This document shows positions 54,402 through 64,000 of a stretch of DNA of 64,000 nt, piece by piece (within the stretch, counting starts at the first letter, position 1; every line of letters starts with the position of its first letter). Both the position numbers and the translations under genes were made by a program. Below the pieces are notes generated by a model. The model was given only the letters and a program-made list of their open reading frames with translations, was not told where the DNA came from and made no database searches. Source of the DNA: Rhizodiscina lignyota (taxonomy: Eukaryota > Ascomycota > Dothideomycetes > Aulographales > Rhizodiscinaceae); NCBI GenBank assembly GCA_010015805.1, contig ML978122.1, forward strand, positions 1,088,453 to 1,152,452. Direction: 5' to 3'.

Positions 54402-55886
54402 TTAAGCGTCGGCTTCTTCATTCGGAGGAGTCGCGCAGCTAGCAATGAGCTTATCGATGGCAGACCCCAGATCCTTTGCCTCTAGAGATATGCTTTCGTC
54501 AACCTGAGACGTGAATGTGAGAGTACTGCTGGATGAAGTGTACTGCGCGTCGTTGTGGGTTTCATAAAATGGATATTCGTCGGCCGCCGTTCCGCCCACT
54601 TGTAGTATTTGTATTAGCTGGAGGATTTCCAGGTTAGGGAATAGCCTTAAGGCTTGGAGAAAGGATTCCATGCTGTTGGACTCGACATGAACACGTCCCA
54701 GATAGAGGCGGCGAAGCGAAGGGCGAAGGTGATTCAGATCTTCAAGTAGCATCTTGAAACGTCTGTACCGATCATTGTCTAGGCTGTCTAGCCCACTCAC
54801 TCTGAAGAAGGTCACATAATCCAATTCCAAGCTCTTCAGCTTAGCAAGGTAGGTCAAGATGCTGTACATCGTCGTAATGAAATTTTCGTGTGTTTCATGA
54901 AACACCAACGAGAGAGCCTCTAGCTGCGGAAGACTACACAAAATTCCTTGTAAAGGAGTGTCAAGTCCACTCTGAGCACTTGGCATAACTCCCGGCCTGG
55001 ATTGATCTATGCAAAGCTTGAGTCTCAGGGTGCGCACCGTTGCGACTGCAGTGCTTATGCGAGTAGTGATTGTTGGGAATACTCTGAGGATGAAAGAAGA
55101 TGATTCGCCGTATGAATAGAAGCTGACGATGGATATACTGTGGAGGTTCACTGGATTTCTGCAGCTGTCGATCGCACCAAGGAGTAGCTGCGGGTACAAC
55201 GGGATGTCGTCTTCCAAGAATCGGTATTGAATGGGCTCCTGGCTTTGCAGATAATCTATGAGACAACCAATCTGCTTCCTGAGAGCAATCCACGACCTGC
55301 ATTCCTTGCGGCCTGGGAATCGAGTATCCGAAACATAACGTCCTTCAACAAACGCGAAGCGCACATCCTGGAGGTTGGGGAGGGATGCCAATGCTTCGGC
55401 TAGCATTTCGATATCTGTACCAGATCGTCCCATTCCGTTTTGGTCTTCCAGATGTCTATTGTAGGCACTGCGTTGTGAGAAGCTGATGTCCGTGTCCATA
55501 GACCAGTAGTCGCCTGACCCTACATGGCTGAGCAGCCGAGGCAAGAGCAGTATCAGGGTCTTCACTTGCCTAGAATAGTCCGAGTTATGCGCGAGATCGA
55601 TGAGGTCTTGGAGACTCTTTCGTGTAAGCATATGCTTTCGGATGTTGAAGAACTTGGACTTGAAAAAGTGTAATGTGTTCTCCTTGAGGCGCCGACAGGT
55701 GAGCCGTAGCGCGTAGATGTCATCGTCAGGGAGGGGCGTGCAGATTTCCTCGATCATCTCTTCCGGCAAATCCGTAAACGATTTGTTCTGATTGGATGAG
55801 GAGCTCGTAGTGTTGATGAATGAGACGGCTGAGAGTGTTCCGGAGAGCACACTTATTAGACGAAGAAGAGCGGCCTTCGACGCCAT
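54402..55886 (-). CDS. F-box protein
   Basis: A single exon of 494 residues. A short hydrophobic start (ALLRLISVLSGTLSAVSFI) is followed by an F-box at about residues 37-80 (FTDLPEEMIEEICTPLPDDD, then IYALRLTCRRLKENTLHFF). The rest has irregular Leu-rich strands and helices (VKTLILLLPRLLS, TVRTLRLKLCIDQ, QLEALSLVFHE, LKSLELDYVTFF, LEILQLIQIL) that resemble degenerate leucine-rich repeats used for substrate binding. Role by family: Skp1-linked substrate receptor of an SCF ubiquitin ligase. Such genes are numerous and fast-changing in filamentous fungi, and no substrate can be inferred. Confidence 0.82.
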   Translation of the reverse strand: MASKAALLRLISVLSGTLSAVSFINTTSSSSNQNKSFTDLPEEMIEEICTPLPDDDIYALRLTCRRLKENTLHFFKSKFFNIRKHMLTRKSLQDLIDLAHNSDYSRQVKTLILLLPRLLSHVGSGDYWSMDTDISFSQRSAYNRHLEDQNGMGRSGTDIEMLAEALASLPNLQDVRFAFVEGRYVSDTRFPGRKECRSWIALRKQIGCLIDYLQSQEPIQYRFLEDDIPLYPQLLLGAIDSCRNPVNLHSISIVSFYSYGESSSFILRVFPTITTRISTAVATVRTLRLKLCIDQSRPGVMPSAQSGLDTPLQGILCSLPQLEALSLVFHETHENFITTMYSILTYLAKLKSLELDYVTFFRVSGLDSLDNDRYRRFKMLLEDLNHLRPSLRRLYLGRVHVESNSMESFLQALRLFPNLEILQLIQILQVGGTAADEYPFYETHNDAQYTSSSSTLTFTSQVDESISLEAKDLGSAIDKLIASCATPPNEEADA

Positions 55887-57666
55887 GATTGAAGGTACTG
55901 CTGGAGATGGTGTGTTTGGAAGGTCCCAAGTTGAGAGGTGCAGGTAGTTGAAAGCAGAAATAGTAGTAGCGTTTGGCTGTTTAAATATTAGAGGTATCGA
56001 TGAGTGTTGCGCTAGGTTGCTGAAGAGTCTGCCACAAAGTGCAGTAGTTCGTAGCGCCTAGCTGTGAAAGTATTACTCTCAAGGTGTCAGTGAGTGTTAC
56101 GCTAATTGAGTAGTAACTGCAATACACCGAATAGCGAGGATGTATACCCTCGTTAGTTAATGACAATTATACAATGTCAAGCCGCGTATTTTGGAGAAGT
56201 GATGCCTTGTGTATATTCAACCGAGTGTTCAGAGCTGCTCTCAGTCGTGTTGAAGAACAAAACTCATTCTTGCTGCGGCAGGTCAGTTAATCGGGCTAAA
56301 CTATTTTGTCATCCTCGTGGGTTGGTTGCTAGAGATAATCACGACAGAAATGCTTCAATCTATCACGAAGACTTCAACACGTGGAGACACTTGAGGTGAC
56401 TTGAAAAAACATATCTTGTGAAGCTGGACCCCCTCTTCAGGAAGACAGAGTGACTTTTAGATGTGAAAGGAAAGCCGCGATAAGGGACGAGAGAACTGGT
56501 GCATGTCTTTAAGACTTTCTCTCTATGAGATGTGGTATTTCACTGGGGGAGAGAGCCGATTCAGCTCCATCTCTTAATCTACCAGAAAAGCGATACACGA
56601 CAGTACATTTGGGCTTCTGTCCGAGCGCCAGAATATATTTAGATGGCGACATCTGAGAACCTCAAATATAGCCTCGACCGCTTGGCAGGAATATAAAAAG
56701 GGATGAGACCCGACTTGGACAAAGGAGACCGACCACTTTAGAAACAAAGTCTTACCCTGAGGAGAGATGCGGACCCGGTTCACCCGTGCCGGAAGCACGG
56801 AGCGGCTGCCGGCATTTAGAGTTGCTTAAACATTTTTAGTTGGAATGTTCGGGCAGTCATTGTCCTCGATCACACATATATACCAAAGTACAGCCCATAG
56901 AAGCTGCTCCTTCATGTCCATGTATACTGTTCCTGAAATTTCCTCCCCATTTCCTACTGTGTCGCCCTTATGTCTCGCTTCTCCACGGAAGTTGCGGCCC
57001 TTCTACGGTGGAAGCAATCCATCCGCTCTCCTATAGGCAATGTATACCAATCACAACTCTTTTGGAAGCATGGAGGCTAAACAACAACGCCCAGACCAGC
57101 GATCTGAATGCCTAGACTCTCGAATCCGCAGAGGCCAGGCTTGGCCCATCATATCCAACCCATGCAGGCATCATCTTGCAGATGTTTGTGACCGCTGACC
57201 GTGCATGGCGCGAGAAGATCTGACATGATGGGATTTTCCATCCCCGCAAGACAGCCCCGGTTTCCCCACACACTGGGATATTAGGCCGACGACGCTCCCA
57301 GGATGGTATGAGATACGACATGAGACGGTCGCAAGGCCTCAATGACCCTTCAGAAATACGGTATCAGGAGCTTACTTGACCGAGAAGTACCGTCCGCGCC
57401 TAGAGATCTGGGGCATGGTTGTTATGGACCAGACGGGGGAGTTCGAGGACTATGGCGGAAGAATGGTTCCCTGACGGTGAATTGGGGCTTTATGAGGTCG
57501 ATATAGGGAGGCTGTGTCTGGCATTAGATGAGAGAAGAAGCAGCAGCTGAAGCATTGCCCAGCTCTCCCAGCGGCTGGACGTTGAGACAGCCAAGTTGAT
57601 ACAAGCGTTTGTGGCTTCTCGGAAAATTATTATCTCTTTGGCGAGACACAGCAGGCAGAATCCAAG
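55887..57666. other. Long intergenic stretch upstream of the carboxylate transporter
   Basis: About 1.8 kb with no supported gene on either strand. The part nearest the transporter contains several CreA/Mig-type motifs, listed separately. The rest shows no repeat or RNA gene I recognise. Confidence 0.45.
57242..57413. promoter_or_regulatory. Cluster of CreA/Mig1-like sites
   Basis: Three sites fitting SYGGRG lie within 28 bp on the minus strand: CCCCGC 57242-57247, CCCCGG 57255-57260 and CCCCAC 57264-57269. A fourth, CTGGGG, is at 57408-57413 on the plus strand. They are 250-425 bp upstream of a JEN-type transporter, a family repressed by glucose in yeast. The motif is short and degenerate; closely spaced sites are what make it notable. 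Confidence 0.5.
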
Positions 57667-59537
57667 ATGTCATTTATTCTCGAGTATCTTGTCGATGCTA
57701 TCAAGGGCTTAAAGCCGACGTGGCAACCTACCGATAACCCAATCAAGCTCCTCGCGCAATTGAACAGGAAACAATGGACCTTCTTTTTGGTACGTTCATC
57801 TATCTCAAAGCTCCTTGCATCTCCCGTCTCAAAGAATCGTGATACCTTCATGATATCTTATCGTCCGGAATGCTTATTCTCTAGCAGATCGGCTTTTGTG
57901 GATGGACATGGGACGCTTTCGATTTCTTCACCGTTTCTCTCACTGTTCAGCCTATAGCGAAGACGTTCCACAAGACTAACGCAGACATCACTTGGGGCAT
58001 CGGACTCGTACTCATGCTCCGTGTTGTTGGCGCAACGATTTTCGGATACGCATGCGATCGCTACGGCAGGAAGTGGCCATGGGTGGTGAACCAGGTTCTC
58101 TTCATCGTACTAGAGATGGCAACCGGATTCACACAAACGTTCAGCCAATTCCTGGCTGTCAGGGCGCTGTTTGGAATTGCCATGGGTGGATTGTACGGAA
58201 ACGCTGTAAGCAGTCTTCAAAGCCAAACGACAGTACTGTTTATCATCCAGATCCGTGCTAATTTGTAAAACGAGGATAGATCGGAACTGCCCTTGAGGAT
58301 GCTCCCACCGATGCTCGCGGCCTCATGTCTGGTAAGCAGTCGTAAGATACATCTCCGAGCCTCGACGACGTTACTCATTGGTTTGAAGGCATAATTCAAC
58401 AAGGGTACGCCTTTGGGTATCTCCTCGCGACGGTATTCGCGCGAGCATTAGTCGGTACAACGAGTCATGAGTGGAGGCCATTGTACTGGTTTGGCGCAGG
58501 CCCGCCCGTACTCCTAATTATCTGGCGGTTGATGCTCCCAGAGACGGATGTTTTCCTCGAGAGGAGAGCGCTTAGGAAACAAACTTCTTCCTTGGGTTCC
58601 ACGTTTGCTAAGGAGATGAAGCTGAGCTTCCAGCATCACTGGCTTGTGTTCATCTACATGGCATTGCTCTTGACAGGAGCAAGCTTCATGGTAAGTATTA
58701 TACAGCTTGTCGACTTCTTTTTACTGACTGTCCTCATAGGCCCATGGGTCTCAGGACCTCTATCCCACTATGTTATCAAATCAATACCAGTTCTCTGCGA
58801 ACAGGGTTACTGTCACGCAAGTTGTCGCTAATTTGGGCGCAATGATGGGAGGTACTACCGGTGGATTTATGTCCCAGATCGTAGGCAGAAGATTCACAAT
58901 CCTTGTGCTATGCATCATTGGAGGAGCTCTGCTCTATCCCTACACATTCGTATCCAACAATGGCATCCTTGCTGCAGCATTCTTTGAGCAGTTCTGCGTC
59001 CAGGGCATATTTGGCGTCGTTCCGTAAGTACAGCGGGTTTATCACCATCGGAATATAGACGTTGATCTCGCGACAGAGTACACCTCATGGAGCTTGCGCC
59101 TTCCTCTATCCGTACTTTCGCAGTCGGCGTAGCCTATCACATAGGGGCGTTAGTCTCATCTGCCTCCGCAACGATTGAAGCAACGATTGGCGAACAATTT
59201 CCGCTTCCTCCAAGCAAGGAAGGAGTGAAACGATACGAATATGGGATTGTCATGTGTATATTCCTCGGATGTGTAAGTCCTTGATATACTGTTGACCGAA
59301 GATGAAGGAACTGATGTCCATACATAGGTCTACGGCTACAACGTCATTTTCACGGTCATTGGCCCTGAGGCTCGCGGACGTGAAATGCGTGTCACGGAGG
59401 AGGATGAAGTCGTGGATATTGTCGGAAAGGTTGTTGTACACGAAGACGATGGTACGGATCACATTGAAACGATTGGAGAGAAAGGAGCTATTGAATATCC
59501 AACTAAGGAGGTTGTTGAGCACCGAGAGACTGTGTGA
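57667..59537 (+). CDS. Monocarboxylate/H+ symporter, Jen1-like MFS
   Basis: Seven exons: 57667-57789, 57888-58205, 58280-58331, 58389-58690, 58740-59023, 59077-59272 and 59328-59537, 494 residues. The sequence follows yeast Jen1 closely: GFCGWTWDAFDFFTVSLTV, then TFHKTNADITWGIGLVLMLR (the signature NxxxxWG region), DRYGRKWPWVVNQ (MFS loop 2-3), RALFGIAMGGLYGNA, GLMSGIIQQGYAFGYLLATV and VTVTQVVANLGAMMGGTTGG. The end is a cytosolic acidic tail (EEDEVVDIVGKVV). Twelve helices are expected. Family role: uptake of lactate, pyruvate or dicarboxylates at the plasma membrane when sugars are scarce. All seven joins restore conserved motifs. CreA-like sites upstream agree with sugar repression. Confidence 0.93.
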
Positions 59538-59945
59538 GAACCTGCAACGCCGGTCATGATTGATCTGGTATGGAAGGCGTTTGAACAAATGCTTCACCTG
59601 GATTGCTGTTTGGTCTCGGGATAGGCAGCACAAATTCAAGCCTGAAGGCAGCGATACCTGAATGATAGTGCCACGAAGATGTTTTGTTTTCAGACCCAAC
59701 ATGTGGATTGCTATGTGGGCCTAATTTTGGGAAGTGGATACCACTTCGGTACCTCAGCCGTTGCGGCATGATTGGCTCGCTTAAGTGCTGTCAGCGGCTG
59801 TGGCTGCCGGCCGGGATCCTGGGGCTACCTATTACACGCGATGTTTCTCCAACAATCTCCAAAACCTTCACACGCGACAACTCCCCACGGCAATGAACCC
59901 TAACTGAGTTGACGCAGGCGAAGCTTGTCATCACCTCAAGCCACC
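59538..59945. other. Intergenic spacer
   Basis: Four hundred bases between the transporter and EDC3; promoter space, nothing else seen. Confidence 0.4.
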
Positions 59946-62462
59946 ATGGCGAGCCAATACATCGGCGTAGCCGTTCTCATCACTCTCAGGAACCCGTCGA
60001 ACATACAGGTGCAGGGCGTGGTCGCGAACATTATACCCGATTCGCAGACTCTCATTCTTCGAGATGGTATGTATTTCCCGTTCACTTCGCACAGAACCGT
60101 CTTTAATAATGGTACAGTTCTCTTTCCCGCAGATGGTCGCCGTATGCCGACCTGCAGCGTCGAAGGCGCGCAGATCGCAGACATCCGCCTCGTTGAGAAT
60201 CCGCCGCTTCCTCCACAGCAATCCGCTCAACCTCCAGTCCCTTCTCTTCAGACCAACCAAGTAGCAGCTGCACAATCTCAACCAGTCTCTGCTGCTGCGA
60301 CGCCGACACAAGCCTCTCAACCTTTCGTCGACCCTGCAATCGTAAGCATGGGCAAGAGACCGTCGATCCAATCAACGAGATCGAGCTTTCAAACTGGACC
60401 TCCATTCCCAGCCTCAGTTCAAGAAGCACCTGCCACTCCTATGAAACCTGCTGCTGCCGCCGTTCCACCCCCAAAACGATCCGCACATGTCGGTGCTTCA
60501 AATCATCCAACAGGTCCTCGTAATGCCGCTGCGACACTCACGGCGCCCTTCTCTGGCTTGGATATTGGTGACAATGCAGAGACTTTGGATGACTCGGAGG
60601 AGCCCACCATTGTAGACAATGGCGTTCGCAGAGTTAGTATCACCAAGACGAGGACTGGCAAGCCAATGGACGGACCTTCGGAGATGCCACACAAGAAGTC
60701 CGGTCGCAATAAGAGAAACAAAAAGAGGCAGGAGCAGGGATCCCAGGATTTCGGAGTACCAGAATCGTCTCCAGAAGCCGTACGCAAGGGTACGAATGCT
60801 AGCACTCAGTATCGTGGAAAAGGCTGGAGGCAGACGCCAATCCTGCGTGAAGCTAGCGAGCCAATTTCATCCAAGACGCCCGGCGTCATCACTGGAAATG
60901 TTGGTCAGGCCGCAATCAAGTCATCACGTAGGATGCAAAATCATCAGAGGAAGCTAGAAGCGCAACAGAATGGCTGGGCCACCGAAGACGCAACAGATAT
61001 CCAAGAGATGCCCGAGTTTGACTTCCAGTCCAACCTAAACAAGTTCGACAAGCGGGCTGTATTCGACCAGATCCGCAACGAGGATACGACGGCAGACGAC
61101 GAACGCCTCGTGAGCTTCAATCGCCTCCCTGCACGACCAGGTACGCATGGCGGAAAGAACCTTCATCCTACCGAAAACGTCCTCAGCAGCCAAAACGTGA
61201 AGAACGCGAGCAAGAGAAGCAGTCAGACCGACACCTCGAGCGATGAATTCGACTTCGATAGCGCCCGCAATTCAAGGACAATGTCGCGTGCATCCAGTAA
61301 ACGTGGTCCACTCCGCTCAAACAGCAATCTCGCAGATGAAACCCTGCCTACCCGCTCAAGGTCCTCTATCACAGGCCTTGGTGTACCGCGAACGGCTTAC
61401 TCTTCACACAGCCATAGCCATGGTTCTCCGAACATTGGCAGCAGCACCCATTTCACACCTCCAACGTCTCCCCCTGTCGAGCGCGGTCCCCCGCACCAGG
61501 CACCCACCCAGTCCCATTTCCTACTCTCACACTCTGGAAGGACGTGCCCGACCATCACGCCTGGTGGCATGCTGGCCGTGGAAGAATTAGCAGAGGTTGA
61601 GTTTGGCATACCTCCAGGCATCTTGACCGAGAATGCGGGCAGGGGCATTGCAGAAGTCATGCTCGCGGCGCTGAATCCAGGAGGCCTGAGACTGGCAAGG
61701 GAGAACGTTGCGCTGAACGCGAGGCCAGTGTGTATTGTGCTGGCAGGAAATCATAAAGCTGGTGCAAGAGCAGTGGCTGCGTCAAGACATCTCTCAGGTC
61801 GAGGTGTGAAGGTCATGGTGTGCGTGCTAGAATTTGACAAGGTACACACAGGCTCTGGCATGGAGCTTGACCGAGAGTTGAAGGTGCAGCTAGATATTGT
61901 TAGGAAGCTGGGCGGTACAGTGAAGAGCTGGGCAGATGTGAAGAGATGGCTGCATGGAGGTGAAGCGCCAGTCGAGGGTGTGCTGGATGCACTCCTTCCG
62001 CTTGGCAAGACATTTGAAGAGCTGGGCCCGTATCAGGATGATGCGATGGAAATGGTGGTATGGGTCAACTCTGGAACTGGGAAGGTGGTAGTCAGCGTGG
62101 ATGTGCCGAGTGGCGTAAACGGCAGCACCGGTGAGATTTTGCTTGACATGCTTTACATTTATCCACCTTCGTTGACCGATCGTGCTGCAGGCGAGACCAA
62201 CTATGACGCTTTGAACGCGGGACCATTCGCCATCAAGGCAAAACACATTGCCTGTGTCGGCGCCCCGAGGATCGGTCTCCTCCGCGCCCTTCAGCGAGCG
62301 AGCAACCCTGCGTCAGGCGAGCCCCGTCCCGATTGGTCTCTATGGGCCATCGATATCGGCATCAACAAGGCCTGGAAGCAGTTCGGATCGGTGGGAGGAA
62401 GAGGAGTGAGATTTGGCGGCGAGTGGGTTGCTCCAATCACATTTGTGAGCGGAGAGGCCTAA
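59946..62462 (+). CDS. EDC3: Enhancer of mRNA-decapping protein 3
   Basis: The ATG at 59946 sits in a good context (CCACCATGG). A 66-nt stretch, 60067-60132, has intron signals (gtatgt..ttcccgcag) but is in frame, so two forms are possible: about 816 residues spliced, 838 unspliced. Order of domains: LSm at residues 1-75 (IGVAVLITLRNPSNIQVQGV), a long disordered Ser/Pro-rich region with a Lys/Arg patch (KKSGRNKRNKKRQ), the FDF motif near residue 335 (EMPEFDFQSNLNKFDKRAVF), and a C-terminal YjeF_N Rossmann-type domain (VCIVLAGNHKAGARAVAASR; VVVSVDVPSGVNGSTGE). Family role: P-body scaffold that binds Dcp2 and Dhh1 and promotes decapping. The FDF motif binds Dhh1. Confidence 0.94.
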   Translation: MASQYIGVAVLITLRNPSNIQVQGVVANIIPDSQTLILRDGMYFPFTSHRTVFNNGTVLFPADGRRMPTCSVEGAQIADIRLVENPPLPPQQSAQPPVPSLQTNQVAAAQSQPVSAAATPTQASQPFVDPAIVSMGKRPSIQSTRSSFQTGPPFPASVQEAPATPMKPAAAAVPPPKRSAHVGASNHPTGPRNAAATLTAPFSGLDIGDNAETLDDSEEPTIVDNGVRRVSITKTRTGKPMDGPSEMPHKKSGRNKRNKKRQEQGSQDFGVPESSPEAVRKGTNASTQYRGKGWRQTPILREASEPISSKTPGVITGNVGQAAIKSSRRMQNHQRKLEAQQNGWATEDATDIQEMPEFDFQSNLNKFDKRAVFDQIRNEDTTADDERLVSFNRLPARPGTHGGKNLHPTENVLSSQNVKNASKRSSQTDTSSDEFDFDSARNSRTMSRASSKRGPLRSNSNLADETLPTRSRSSITGLGVPRTAYSSHSHSHGSPNIGSSTHFTPPTSPPVERGPPHQAPTQSHFLLSHSGRTCPTITPGGMLAVEELAEVEFGIPPGILTENAGRGIAEVMLAALNPGGLRLARENVALNARPVCIVLAGNHKAGARAVAASRHLSGRGVKVMVCVLEFDKVHTGSGMELDRELKVQLDIVRKLGGTVKSWADVKRWLHGGEAPVEGVLDALLPLGKTFEELGPYQDDAMEMVVWVNSGTGKVVVSVDVPSGVNGSTGEILLDMLYIYPPSLTDRAAGETNYDALNAGPFAIKAKHIACVGAPRIGLLRALQRASNPASGEPRPDWSLWAIDIGINKAWKQFGSVGGRGVRFGGEWVAPITFVSGEA
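60067..60132 (+). other. Probable in-frame intron of EDC3
   Basis: Sixty-six bases with gtatgt donor and ctttcccgcag acceptor, inside the LSm coding region. The length is a multiple of three and the frame is open through it, so retention would add 22 residues to the LSm fold. Confidence 0.75.
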
Positions 62463-63052
62463 GGAGTCGAACTTCATACAGTCACACGCTTGGGGAAATT
62501 ATGATGCTCTTGGATGGGATGCGCTTGAGGTTTTGCTTGGCATAGCGCAGGCGTTCTTGAATTTTTGAGGATTACCTCTGGATTTTTGCTTAAAAGCTTC
62601 ACGATTGACGACAATGCTTGTCGAGACTTCGAAAGAAGGCCGAGGAATGACACGTGCGGCCTTGTCGCTTTCTCAGGCTTTCTTTGTGTTGTACAGTAGT
62701 AAGTACCGCCCTCACTTTGGCAGTACAGAGGACAATCAATGACATGATCCCATACATTTTCAAATCTTTGCTTGCTATCTGATCCGGTGAGAGGTATTCT
62801 AATCTCTCGCTGGAAGTGGTGTCGATTGCTCGCAGTCTCTGAGTACTGGCTTCGACCGGTGACAAACAGGTTCGCCGCCGCTTTCAAGACGCCGAACAGC
62901 TAGAATATATGGCTTCTACAACGAATACAGCGTACAGGTTTTCCAAAGGTCAGTTGTTGCTATTTACACTCCAAAGAACGTAGCCCTGCGCTTTCAGATA
63001 TAATCTTCCTTTCGTCTTCAAGGATAAGCACTATCCTGGCCAGCTTTGTGAA
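62463..63052. other. Convergent 3' flanks
   Basis: Nearly 600 bases between convergent genes. A minus-strand frame at 62474-62887 lacks family features and is not called. Confidence 0.4.
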
Positions 63053-63851
63053 CTACCATATGGCTTCTCCATGCAGCCATTCCTTCATCCAGGATACCTG
63101 CGCATTTTTTGCTCTGACCATCGCTCTGCGTTCCTTCACGTCCTTTGGGTTGCCCCGGGTTGCAAAAGCATGCGAGACGCCAGAGAAGTACTGGTAGTCA
63201 TACGGTAGCCCCTTCGTCGGGATAACGTCATTTGCGTACTTCTTCAGCTCTGGTGTGAACGTCTCGTCGTGTTCTGGGGCGACGATCTGTACTGGAACAC
63301 CGATGTCATCGATGTATTCCTTCGACAGCCAGGTGGGGTGCGCAGTGGAAACGCAATTCACAAGAGGTGGATCATGTCTTGGACCCGAGGCGAAAGCCAG
63401 ACCATCCGCCGTAGCAGTAGCCAATCACTCCGACGCGTTCATATTGCGATCTCAAGGCTTGGGCGCACGAGAGAATCTCGGGCCAGCGCATCTCGGGGCC
63501 ATTACGGCCAACCCAGGATTTCAAGTCGAACGCCGAAGGTCCTTTCTCGGCTAGTATTTCGCTGTCAATAACTTCACCACCAAAGCTAGATTCTGTGAGA
63601 ATCCTGATGAGTTTCTGAGTCCGGTATGGGACTTACAAGTCCGGCAGATAGACAGTCGCGTCAGCCTCTTTCGCATAGTGATCAGATAAGAGCCTCGTGT
63701 TCCAACCAAACAGGTCAGCAATGACCATTATGGCAATCTTGGAATTTGAGCCCGTGATGTAGGCATTGTTATCAGCCAGTTTTGCCTCTTTGCCAATAGG
63801 GGTGCCATCCCATTCGAACCCACGAAGGCAGCATTCCGACGGTCCCGGCAT
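63053..63851 (-). CDS. Dienelactone-hydrolase family protein, frame-disrupted
   Basis: Exon 1 is 63637-63851 (MPGPSECCLRGFEWDGTP..). Exon 2 starts at 63585; the join gives the conserved YLPDFFGGEVID. The frame then runs through RWPEILSCAQALRSQYERVG to the nucleophile elbow GYCYGGW (catalytic Cys) and FRLGSK. There it meets a stop, while the rest of the enzyme continues one base over: PPLVNCVSTAHPTWLSKEYI, VPVQIVAPEHDETFTPELKK (catalytic Asp) and YQYFSGVSHAFATRGNPKDV (catalytic His). So the change of frame lies at about 63370-63400, near a GGG run, and no GT-AG intron fits there. The family hydrolyses ester or lactone bonds; fungal members resemble yeast Aim2. Either a real lesion or a base-calling error. 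Confidence 0.8.
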
Positions 63852-64000
63852 TGTCAGCGTTGGCTTTTCTTCCAGAATCACAAGCGAAGAGAGTGATAGT
63901 GAGAATTACTCCGATGGATTGACTTTGACAGATGAGAGATCACCGCAATTAATACAGGACGAGTTCACAGCACGGATGAAATAGAAACCGAGAGGATTAA

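Noticed and set aside
62474-62887. A 137-codon minus-strand frame between convergent genes
   Set aside because: No start context or family features; overlaps another frame in the same place.

Overview
The window is nuclear DNA of a filamentous ascomycete (Pezizomycotina, most likely Dothideomycetes; the class is inference). Signs are dense genes on both strands, short introns of about 45-100 nt with GT..CTAAC..AG signals, a Zn2Cys6 regulator, a HET protein, a Dsc1/Tul1-type E3 ligase, a JEN-type carboxylate carrier and secreted glycosidases. I saw no tRNA, rRNA, CRISPR array, bacterial-type operon, or PKS/NRPS cluster.

Layout. 0-7 kb holds three core signalling and trafficking genes on the plus strand: VPS2 (ESCRT-III), a PTC1-like PP2C phosphatase and SNF4 (AMPK gamma). 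7-9 kb has a possible small gene and a TauD-like dioxygenase on the minus strand; the dioxygenase has a reading-frame problem next to its iron-binding motif. 9.9-13.4 kb has the Dsc1/Tul1-like RING ligase and a small two-helix membrane protein. 14-24.8 kb is mainly regulatory and metabolic: a C2H2 factor with a long upstream region, a glyoxalase-fold protein, the SNARE USE1, an acidic orphan protein, an isochorismatase-fold hydrolase and a Zn2Cys6 factor. 25.6-31.4 kb holds three secreted hydrolases: an amidohydrolase with a Ser-rich insert, a lytic-transglycosylase-like protein and a GH30 glycosidase. 31.7-35.8 kb is a P4-type lipid flippase.

36.7-42.4 kb is the accessory-looking part. A CorA-like two-helix protein carries an internal 90-bp tandem duplication, a frame break and coding-like sequence beyond its stop codon. 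It is followed by a cluster of short terminal-inverted-repeat (MITE-like) sequence and then a large HET-domain gene. This resembles a fungal self/non-self locus in flux. 43-64 kb returns mostly to conserved genes: NudC, mitochondrial Asp-tRNA synthetase, AP180/CALM, a GH78-like rhamnosidase, an NmrA-like reductase, an F-box protein, a JEN-type transporter with a cluster of CreA-like sites upstream, EDC3, and a dienelactone hydrolase with another frame break.

Functional threads: membrane traffic and lipid asymmetry (VPS2, USE1, flippase, AP180, Dsc1); carbon-source control (SNF4, the JEN carrier with CreA-like sites, GH30 and GH78 enzymes); and mRNA decay (EDC3). Three genes share single-base frame problems, two of them beside homopolymer runs, so base-calling error must be excluded before calling them pseudogenes. 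All exon joins below were made by eye from GT-AG signals, frame and remembered family sequence; no search was run.
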